Source: Spirochaetia bacterium (lineage in GTDB: Bacteria; Spirochaetota; Leptospiria; Turneriellales; JAOUOS01). From it: a stretch of DNA of 56,307 bases. A program made the position numbers and the translations under genes. This document shows positions 1 through 5,787 of this stretch, piece after piece. The first letter of the stretch is position 1. Every line of letters begins with the position of its first letter. The stretch is taken from the NCBI GenBank assembly GCA_029880285.1, contig JAOUOS010000018.1, forward strand, positions 1 through 56,307. Direction: 5' to 3'. The notes beneath the pieces were generated by a model. It saw only the letters and a program-made list of their open reading frames with translations, did no database searches and was not told the origin of the DNA.

Positions 1-214
1 CAATGTAACGGAACTTGAAAGTATTGTAGATAGAACAGTTTTTAACCCTGCTATTGATACTCTATTTTTCCCGGGTACAGTTGCCAACTATTACTGGTCG
101 TCGTCTACGTATGTTGGTAATACTTCTAACGCGTGGTACGTCTACTTCGCCAATGGTAACGTGTCCAACAGCCCTAAGTCGAATAGCTACTATGTGCGTT
201 GTGTCGCCAACTAA
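1..214 (+). CDS. C-terminal end of a DUF1566 (Lcl-type) protein; probable DGR variable region
   Basis: The open frame (codons from base 2, stop TAA at 212-214) is cut by the window edge, leaving 70 residues. It ends in the DUF1566/Lcl C-type-lectin-like signature: YWSSS, then NAWYVYF, NGNV and a final YYVRCV. From about base 92 nearly every variable-looking codon ends in C or T (tat, gtt, ggt, aat, aac, tac, gtc, ttc, gcc, agc), while the structural codons TGG, GTG and CGT are fixed. That is the pattern left when Asn codons (AAY) of a template are mutated at adenines by a diversity-generating retroelement. The stretch is clearly richer in G+C than its surroundings. The family is a known class of DGR target, often surface-exposed ligand-binding proteins. 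The frame and the fold signature are seen. The DGR role is inferred, since neither a template repeat nor a reverse transcriptase lies in this window. Confidence 0.7.
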   Translation, partial: NVTELESIVDRTVFNPAIDTLFFPGTVANYYWSSSTYVGNTSNAWYVYFANGNVSNSPKSNSYYVRCVAN

Positions 215-235
215 CAAAACGAAGTTTTGTTAGTT
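209..235. repeat. Hairpin with 12-bp arms and a GAA loop over the stop codon
   Basis: Arms AACTAACAAAAC (209-220) and GTTTTGTTAGTT (224-235) are exact reverse complements around the trinucleotide GAA. A CGAAG closing loop is known to form very stable single-stranded DNA hairpins. No T-tract follows, so it is a poor intrinsic terminator. Hairpin or cruciform elements just downstream of the variable region are known to help DGR target recognition in the Bordetella phage system, and the position here fits that role. Confidence 0.75.
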
Positions 236-280
236 GAAATGTTGAATGTTGAATTTTTAGTGTTGAATTTTGAATTTGTG

Positions 281-318
281 CCCGTGAAGGTGACGATCCG
301 GATCGTCACCTTCACGGG
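281..318. repeat. Perfect 38-bp palindrome
   Basis: CCCGTGAAGGTGACGATCC (281-299) is followed without any spacer by its exact reverse complement (300-318). The element is G+C-rich in an A+T-rich setting and lies 67 bp after the stop of the DUF1566 gene. It is not followed by a T-tract, and as RNA it would need to open a few central pairs to form a loop. It could be a cruciform element of a DGR target, a dimeric protein-binding site or a transcription terminator for the upstream gene. The symmetry is seen and the function is inferred. Confidence 0.85.
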
Positions 319-353
319 GTGTGAATCAGGCTCAAAGAGCAGATGGGGTTTGA

Positions 354-515
354 GGGGCTGGTTTCAAAAAAGCCAACCATATAAAAAAAGATTCAGTTGT
401 CATAAGAGTTTACGTTGACGAAGAACTGGGTTCCGGTTTCTTTGTAGAATATACTGGCAATCAAAAAGCAGAAGCCTCATGGGCATTTGTTCTTGAAGAA
501 ACACCCAAGAAATAA
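354..515 (+). pseudogene. Gene remnant, 3' end of an unrecognised coding sequence
   Basis: After an in-frame TGA at 351-353 the frame stays open to TAA at 513-515 (53 residues) and has a protein-like composition: KKDSVVIRVYVDEELGSGFF, continuing to an end in VLEETPKK. There is no ATG or GTG start and no ribosome-binding site. It looks like the last part of a gene whose 5' portion was lost, perhaps during the rearrangement that placed the DUF1566 gene here. I do not recognise the family. Chance openness over 53 codons in A+T-rich DNA is possible. Confidence 0.35.
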
Positions 516-582
516 AACCTGTAAAAGACGCTTTGCCCCCGCTTCCTTTTGAAAAAAATATTAGAGTATTTAAGATATTATT

Positions 583-611
583 TTGCAAAATGATAAATTA
601 TTTATTATAAT
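583..611 (+). promoter_or_regulatory. Promoter of bfr with an overlapping Fur/PerR-like inverted repeat
   Basis: TTGCAA (583-588) and TATAAT (606-611) are separated by 17 bp, a near-consensus sigma-70 promoter 64 bp ahead of the bacterioferritin start. The spacer holds an 8-1-8 inverted repeat, TGATAAATTATTTATTA (591-607), matching in 7 of 8 paired positions, which reaches into the -10 box. The layout resembles Fur or PerR boxes that control iron-storage genes. Such repeats occur easily in A+T-rich DNA, so the operator is tentative. Confidence 0.45.
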
Positions 612-674
612 AAGAATTAAAAGTTAAAATGCGCAATCTGTCGCGGGATTATTTAAAATATAAAGAGGTAAAAC

Positions 675-1169
675 ATGCACGAAAAAAGTATTGAACTATT
701 AAATAAAGCGGTAGCTGACGAACTTATGGCCGTACATCAGTATATGTATTTTCATTTTCACTGTGATGATCAAGGGTTGGACCTTTTGTCAGGATTATTT
801 AAAAGAACAGCGATAGAAGAAATGATGCATATTGAAAAAATTGCTGATAGAATACTTTTCTTAAAAGGCGATGTTGACATGAAGCCATCTTCTGAAATTG
901 AAAAAGTTAAAGACGTAAAAAAAATGTTAGAAATAGCCAGAAACATGGAAGAAGGCAGTATTAAAGATTACAATGAATGCGCGAATGAATGTCAGAAAGT
1001 ATCTGATTCGGCTTCAAAAAAACTTTTTGAAGAATTGGTGCTTGATGAAGAAAGGCATTATGGCCAATATGATAACGAACTGGGCCATTTAGAAAAATAC
1101 GGCTCTCAGTATTTAGCTCTTCAGTCGATAGAAAGAAGTAAAAATATTTCAACGGGTAAAACTGAATAG
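675..1169 (+). CDS. bfr: Bacterioferritin
   Basis: Iron-storage and detoxification protein of the ferritin superfamily: it oxidises Fe(II) at a di-iron centre and stores the mineral inside a 24-subunit cytoplasmic shell. At 164 residues it is of normal family length. The ferroxidase ligands line up with E. coli Bfr: E16, E49, H52, E92, E125 and H128. M50 sits where the haem-ligating methionine of true bacterioferritins lies, so haem binding between subunits is likely. The start ATG follows AAAGAGG at good spacing. It has its own promoter and stands alone. The region at 1170-1276 after it shows no clear terminator. Dps and classical ferritin are less likely given the EEMMH motif. Confidence 0.92.
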   Translation: MHEKSIELLNKAVADELMAVHQYMYFHFHCDDQGLDLLSGLFKRTAIEEMMHIEKIADRILFLKGDVDMKPSSEIEKVKDVKKMLEIARNMEEGSIKDYNECANECQKVSDSASKKLFEELVLDEERHYGQYDNELGHLEKYGSQYLALQSIERSKNISTGKTE

Positions 1170-1276
1170 AAGAGGTGCAAATTTTATTAAAAATTTATTC
1201 GTATAAAAAATAAATTGGCTTCAAAATATGTCTCTTAAATCTTAGTTTTTACCAAAAATAATCCGATAAAAATATA

Positions 1277-1306
1277 TTGACATATTGAAAAAAGTATGTA
1301 TATTAT
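1277..1306 (+). promoter_or_regulatory. Promoter of the LytM-bactofilin-DUF327 operon
   Basis: A perfect TTGACA (1277-1282) and TATTAT (1301-1306) are separated by 18 bp, 27 bp ahead of the LytM-like gene. A Shine-Dalgarno-like AAAGAGG lies just before the ATG at 1334. This is one of the clearest sigma-70-type promoters in the window. Confidence 0.6.
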
Positions 1307-1333
1307 CCTGTTAAGGGTTTAATTAAAGAGGCT

Positions 1334-2416
1334 ATGATTAAAAAATATCAAATCAACAAAAAAATTAAAAAAGAAAATAAAAAACATATTTATGATATTG
1401 ACGCAGGTTTTGAAAATCTGGTAAAAAAAAATATAATTATAAGGTTTTTTCAAAGTATAACTAATCCTATAATAAATTTGTATGTGTCAATAATAAAATA
1501 TTTGAATAAAAAGCACAAAGAAAAATTAACTTTGATGTTTATTCCTCATAATGAGAAAAAGACTAGAAATTTTCATATATCTAACCTTACCTTAACTGTA
1601 ATTAGCAGTGTTTTTTTTATTGTTGTGCTGGCAAGTTCAGTTCTTATTGTTAATCATAATAGTACTGTGCAAGAAGTTGATAAGTTAAAAGTTTCACAAA
1701 AAGAAGCTAAAATTCAATTTTCAAAAATTCGTGATGAAATAAAATCTATAACCGGAGCCTATGAAGAAATAAGACAAAATATTGGGGCTCTTTATTCTAT
1801 GTCAAATAGCAAAAAAACTGATAACGAAGATAATTTGTGGTTTGCGCAGGGCGGTGTTTCTGTTCCTATTGATGCAGAAAACAATAGTTCAGAAAAAAAT
1901 GACGATATGCCTATTGAAGTGAATATATTAAACCGCATTCTTCAAGATATGAAAATATCTGAAAAACCTCTTGAAGAAATAGAAGAATTTATAGGTAAAA
2001 GAGAAAAGATAATAAAAAGCACGCCTACACTATGGCCGGTGAAAGGCTATATTGTAAATCCGTATGGTTTCATACGTCATTCAGACAAAATGAATGTATT
2101 TTTTAACAATGGTGTAGATATCGCGTCTAGTCCCGGAGCTGAAGTCGTAAGCTCTGCCCCGGGAATAGTTACTTCAGTTAAAAAAGAACAAGATACATAC
2201 TGGTCGGTTACAGTAAGGCATAATTATGGGTATGAAACCATATACAAAGGGATGGAACGCGTTATTGTCAGTGAAGATGAAAAAATGAATAAAGGTGAAA
2301 CCATAGGATTTATGGGGTATCCTCAAAATAGTATTGAGAGTATTTTACATTATCAAATTAAAGTAGGTGTTGAATCTCAAAACCCTATCCCTTATTTAAG
2401 TTTTATTAAAAATTAA
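1334..2416 (+). CDS. Membrane-anchored LytM/M23-family protein with degenerate active site
   Basis: The 360-residue protein has a basic N-terminal cytoplasmic part, one membrane segment near residues 86-107, a predicted coiled coil (about 110-160) and a C-terminal LytM/M23 fold starting at WPVKG near residue 235. M23 enzymes cleave peptidoglycan peptides using zinc held by HxxxD and by the second His of HxH. Here the first ligand is Asn (N258, in NNGVD) and the first His of HxH is Ile (I337-L338-H339). D262 and H339 remain. It is therefore probably not an active endopeptidase, but an activator or scaffold like EnvC, NlpD or DipM. It is the first gene of an operon with a bactofilin 12 bp downstream, a pairing known in H. 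pylori (CcmA and Csd proteins) and other curved or helical cells. Confidence 0.85.
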   Translation: MIKKYQINKKIKKENKKHIYDIDAGFENLVKKNIIIRFFQSITNPIINLYVSIIKYLNKKHKEKLTLMFIPHNEKKTRNFHISNLTLTVISSVFFIVVLASSVLIVNHNSTVQEVDKLKVSQKEAKIQFSKIRDEIKSITGAYEEIRQNIGALYSMSNSKKTDNEDNLWFAQGGVSVPIDAENNSSEKNDDMPIEVNILNRILQDMKISEKPLEEIEEFIGKREKIIKSTPTLWPVKGYIVNPYGFIRHSDKMNVFFNNGVDIASSPGAEVVSSAPGIVTSVKKEQDTYWSVTVRHNYGYETIYKGMERVIVSEDEKMNKGETIGFMGYPQNSIESILHYQIKVGVESQNPIPYLSFIKN

Positions 2417-2428
2417 GTAAATTAATCA

Positions 2429-2809
2429 ATGAAAGATTCTCAAGAATCGCTACATGAGCCTATAAGTTCTTTTATAGGAGAAAAAGCGAGCTTTACGGGT
2501 GAATTCGTGCTTGAAGGCTCAATAAGAATAGATGGGGTTTTCTCAGGTAAAATACTTTCTGAAAGTAAGGTTATAGTTGGTAAGACAGGACATGTTAAAA
2601 CCAACATTCAAGCTAAAATAGTTGTTGTCGCCGGTAAAGTAGACGGAAATATTTACGCTTTAGAAAGCGTTCATCTGCTTGAATCGGCTAAAGTTTATGG
2701 CGATATTATAAGCGCTAATCTTACAATGGACGATGGAGTTGTCTTTGAGGGCAGGGCCAGAATAAATAAACAGATAACCTCACCGGAATTTTTTTCATCT
2801 GGGGCATGA
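2429..2809 (+). CDS. Bactofilin (polymer-forming cytoskeletal protein)
   Basis: The 126-residue protein is a bactofilin, a right-handed beta-helix that polymerises into nucleotide-free, apolar filaments on the inner face of the membrane and positions wall enzymes. The repeated pattern of short hydrophobic strands with glycine turns runs from SSFIGEKASFTGE to near residue 110 (GSIRIDGVFSGKI, VIVGKTGHVKTNI, IVVVAGKVDGNI, VYGDII), about six turns. Length and flanking short tails fit the family. It is co-transcribed with the degenerate LytM protein upstream and the DUF327 gene 20 bp downstream, suggesting a morphogenetic module. No ATPase or GTPase motif is expected or present. Confidence 0.93.
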   Translation: MKDSQESLHEPISSFIGEKASFTGEFVLEGSIRIDGVFSGKILSESKVIVGKTGHVKTNIQAKIVVVAGKVDGNIYALESVHLLESAKVYGDIISANLTMDDGVVFEGRARINKQITSPEFFSSGA

Positions 2810-2829
2810 TATAACCCGATAATAAAACA

Positions 2830-3300
2830 ATGTTTGGCGCTTCTAGACCAGTAAATTTAAAATTTCGAAAAGACGAGCAATATAATAAAAGCAGACGTAA
2901 GGTTGATCATAATAATTCGAAAGAAGGCATCTTTCAAAGGATGATGACATCTCATGTTGAAAGTATTCATTCTGTTGAAAAAAACACAGAAAATAAAAAC
3001 ATTGAAGAGATGCTTACAAAATTAGAAGAATACGAAGAAAAATTAATTAATACACCTGATATCGCGAACTTTCAAAGATATAAAAATTATATTAAAAAAG
3101 TTGCAGATTTTGCTCTTGAGCAGGGTTTTACGTTAAAAAGTTTTAAAGATAGAACAAATAAGAAGTATGAATTTATTACAGTTGTTGATAGTAAATTACA
3201 AGAAATATTAATTAATATTACAAGAAGAAATAAAGATGTTTCAATAATGCTTCATATAATGGGACAAATTAGAGGTCTTATTTTAGATGTTGCTGTATGA
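2830..3300 (+). CDS. DUF327 / YaaR family protein
   Basis: The 156-residue protein has a charged, disordered N-terminus (about 1-45) and a helical C-terminal domain (about 60-156). It contains the family-typical stretches around YKNYIKKVADFALEQGF and IMGQIRGLILDVAV, which match the YaaR/DUF327 family found in Firmicutes and spirochaetes. The family's biochemical role is not established. Its place behind a LytM-like protein and a bactofilin suggests a link to cell-envelope morphogenesis, but that is inference from context. The gene starts at an ATG 20 bp after the bactofilin stop, with only a weak Shine-Dalgarno, so translational coupling is plausible. It is the last gene of the operon. Confidence 0.75.
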   Translation: MFGASRPVNLKFRKDEQYNKSRRKVDHNNSKEGIFQRMMTSHVESIHSVEKNTENKNIEEMLTKLEEYEEKLINTPDIANFQRYKNYIKKVADFALEQGFTLKSFKDRTNKKYEFITVVDSKLQEILINITRRNKDVSIMLHIMGQIRGLILDVAV

Positions 3301-3400
3301 ATTGTATTCATTTGAATTATTTTATCTATTTTATATAATTTTCTATTTGACATATTTAAGCTTGAATAAATCAATAAAGTACTTTATAATAATATTATAA

Positions 3401-4336
3401 ATGAGTAAGTACAAAAGAAAACATAAGATATCACTAAATCTTGGCGGAGGAGCTGCCCGTGGTTTAGCCCATATAGGGGTTATTCGTGCTTTAAATGAAG
3501 AGAAGATTCCATATGATATTGTTATTGGTATTTCAATGGGAGCCATTATTGGTTCTATATATTGCGCTAATCCAGATGTAAATTTTTTAGAAGAGAAATC
3601 TATTGAGCTCATTAAGTCTGAAAAATTTAAAGAATCTGTTATAGGCAGCTGGCATAACGATTATCAAAAAAGCGCGAATAATATAATAAAAGTTATTAAT
3701 AAATTTTATAAACAGACAGGAATTATAAGCAAAATACTGCTAAGTACCGGCATTTTAGATTATGATGAAATAGATAATTTATTAAGCGATTATATCCCTG
3801 ATATTAATATTGAAGAAACTGATTTTCCTTTTGTGTGTGTAGCGGTAGATTTAAATAAGGGTCAGTCAGATTTATTTCAAGAGGGTTCTATAAGAGACGC
3901 GGTTTATGCTTCATCAAGTATGCCGCTAGTGTTTGCTCCTAGGGTAATTGGCAATGCAGAATATATTGATGGCGGCGTATTAGATAAATTAGGTATTGAT
4001 GCTTCAGAACGATTAGGTATTCCTTATACAATAGTTTCTGATGTTTCAAATGAAAAGATAGAAAAGAAAATTATAAGAAATGGTCTTGATGTGATGTTTT
4101 ATATGGAAGAAATAGCATCACGATACCGCCGAAAAAAACAACTCGAAAGGGCGACAGTTGTATTAAATCCTATTCATAAAGATATTCACTGGTCAGATTA
4201 TTCTTCTTACAGAGAAATGATTGATTCTGGTTATGAAACAACAAAAGATAAAATTGGCGAAATTAGGCATAAATTAAAAACAGTTCATCCCTTTAAAAAA
4301 TGGTTTTTTTTTGAACATCGAAAACTCAAAAAATAG
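3401..4336 (+). CDS. Patatin-like phospholipase (RssA/YchK type)
   Basis: The 311-residue patatin-fold serine hydrolase is expected to cleave acyl chains from phospholipids or lysophospholipids. The oxyanion loop GGGAARG (residues 15-21), the nucleophile elbow GISMG with S45, and the DGG motif with D190 supply the complete Ser-Asp dyad. There is no signal peptide, so it is cytoplasmic or peripherally membrane-bound. The C-terminal tail (about 290-311) is rich in Lys, His and Arg, which could help membrane contact. The start ATG lacks a strong Shine-Dalgarno. It stands alone between the DUF327 gene and an unknown gene. It is of a different subfamily from the second patatin near 50.5 kb. Confidence 0.88.
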   Translation: MSKYKRKHKISLNLGGGAARGLAHIGVIRALNEEKIPYDIVIGISMGAIIGSIYCANPDVNFLEEKSIELIKSEKFKESVIGSWHNDYQKSANNIIKVINKFYKQTGIISKILLSTGILDYDEIDNLLSDYIPDINIEETDFPFVCVAVDLNKGQSDLFQEGSIRDAVYASSSMPLVFAPRVIGNAEYIDGGVLDKLGIDASERLGIPYTIVSDVSNEKIEKKIIRNGLDVMFYMEEIASRYRRKKQLERATVVLNPIHKDIHWSDYSSYREMIDSGYETTKDKIGEIRHKLKTVHPFKKWFFFEHRKLKK

Positions 4337-4426
4337 ATTTTCAAATTAAAATTATTTTTATCAAATTTTAAGTACACGTCTTTCAAAAGCGATAATATAT
4401 AAAAGACATACTATTGGAATTTAATA

Positions 4427-4768
4427 ATGATTGAATTATTAGAAAATAATATTTATCGCGGTTATAGAGTTAAGCTAATAGTGGCCGTAGAGCGTGATAA
4501 TATGATTAAAACAAGAAATCAAATTATAGTACCTAAGGTATATGATACTCTTGAAGAAGCTCAAGCGCATGTAGAGATGGATTTGAAGTATAGATTGTCT
4601 GATAGTTTATATTTTAGATCGCAAAAATTAGGATATGCTTTAGTTCGATATAGCCGTGAAGCTTCTTTAAATACATACATCTCATATAGAATTGTTCCAT
4701 TAATGCTTGAAAAAAACCAGTTTTCAGCGGGCTTATATATTAAGCCAATAGATACACAAAAAATCTAA
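4427..4768 (+). CDS. Hypothetical protein
   Basis: I do not recognise this 113-residue protein. It has no signal peptide or membrane segment, a balanced charged composition, and a central amphipathic helix (TLEEAQAHVEMDLKYRL) after the strand-like VKLIVAVERDNMIK, giving an alpha/beta character. A weak GGA lies upstream of the ATG. Its 3' end overlaps the convergent glycosyltransferase-like gene by 29 bp, so the two genes cannot both end with independent terminators outside coding sequence. Coding quality is plausible, because the overlap is small and the protein is not simply low-complexity. The gene is likely real. Confidence 0.6.
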   Translation: MIELLENNIYRGYRVKLIVAVERDNMIKTRNQIIVPKVYDTLEEAQAHVEMDLKYRLSDSLYFRSQKLGYALVRYSREASLNTYISYRIVPLMLEKNQFSAGLYIKPIDTQKI

Positions 4769-5786
4769 CAATAAACTGCGAAATTAATTTAAAAGGATTC
4801 TTCCAGTTTAAATTTTGATAAAAAAATGGAATTGAAATTATAAGAAAAAAGAATAAAATGTAAACAGCCTTTGCGGAACTTGTACATAAAAGAATAATTA
4901 AGATTATTTGCGAAATTTGAATTACCGGTATAAGAAAATGTGTATTTAGAAGGCTGGGCATTTTTTTTTGAAAATAAAAACCCTGCTGCCATATATTAAA
5001 AATTTGTCTGTAAATATTGAATATGGGATATTTAGATAATAAAAGTCTGCTCTTTATTTTTTCTGACTTTGCTATTTTCTTTTTATATTTTGTAGATAAA
5101 AAATATAAAAAGAACTTATAATCCATTTTCTTATTATTAAAATAATTTTTTAAGGTTTTTGCCACTGATTTTTTTTCTTTTATATTTAGGTTAAGCCACA
5201 GTTTTTTACATTCATTTAAATTCAGGGCGAGAAAATTAGAATTTGTTGAAAACATTTTTAAATAAAAAGAGTTATAAAAAAACATTTGCTCTTTTCGCCA
5301 TATAGAAAAAATATATGAGAGAGTAGAATATGTTTTTTTATAAATAAAATTTACAACTAAATTGTCAGAATATTTATTTATAAATTTTTTATCATTTATA
5401 AAAAGTGAATTTTGAAAACTGGGAAAGCTGGCTATATGATTTTCAGATGATACATGGTTTGCTAAATGAAGAATGTCTCTAGGGTATATAATAATTTCAT
5501 TGGGAACAAAAATTAATATATTTGAACGGCACTTGCTGTAGATAGTTTTAAATATCCGCAGAGAATTTTTATAAGCGTGCTCGGGTAGTCTCCAGAATCT
5601 AAATTCAGGATATTTTATTGTATTTTTTAAGAATAAAATTGGACCATGATAAAAAATTAAAACTTCAAGGTTTAGCTTTTTATTTTTTTTCTGCCATAAC
5701 GATAATATCTCTAAATTTTTAAAAAATACAGGGTTATCTTTTTGCCAGAGTAAAAGAACGGTTATACTGTTTACGTTATTAGCCAT
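4740..5786 (-). CDS. Glycosyltransferase-2-like membrane protein, catalytic residues not evident
   Basis: The 348-residue protein begins with a GT-A-like fold: a first strand (SITVLLLWQ), a helix with SLWQKK, a strand (LEVLIFYHG), then LIFVPNEIIIYPRDIL in the place where family-2 glycosyltransferases have a DxD followed by PxxL. The Asp pair is replaced by N-E, so metal-dependent catalysis is doubtful. Two to three hydrophobic segments at about 280-347 anchor the C-terminus, as in membrane glycosyltransferases. Its start lies directly after the stop of the large sensor kinase/phosphatase (1 bp apart), so the two are very likely co-transcribed. The function is inferred from the fold-like pattern only. 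An unknown membrane protein is the alternative. Confidence 0.45.
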   Translation of the reverse strand: MANNVNSITVLLLWQKDNPVFFKNLEILSLWQKKNKKLNLEVLIFYHGPILFLKNTIKYPEFRFWRLPEHAYKNSLRIFKTIYSKCRSNILIFVPNEIIIYPRDILHLANHVSSENHIASFPSFQNSLFINDKKFINKYSDNLVVNFIYKKTYSTLSYIFSIWRKEQMFFYNSFYLKMFSTNSNFLALNLNECKKLWLNLNIKEKKSVAKTLKNYFNNKKMDYKFFLYFLSTKYKKKIAKSEKIKSRLLLSKYPIFNIYRQIFNIWQQGFYFQKKMPSLLNTHFLIPVIQISQIILIILLCTSSAKAVYILFFFLIISIPFFYQNLNWKNPFKLISQFIVRFFVYLLA

Positions 5787-5787
5787 T

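Noticed and set aside
227..418. 63-codon plus-strand frame across the palindrome
   Set aside because: It runs through the hairpin and palindrome, has no family character and no ribosome-binding site; the symmetry itself makes it open.
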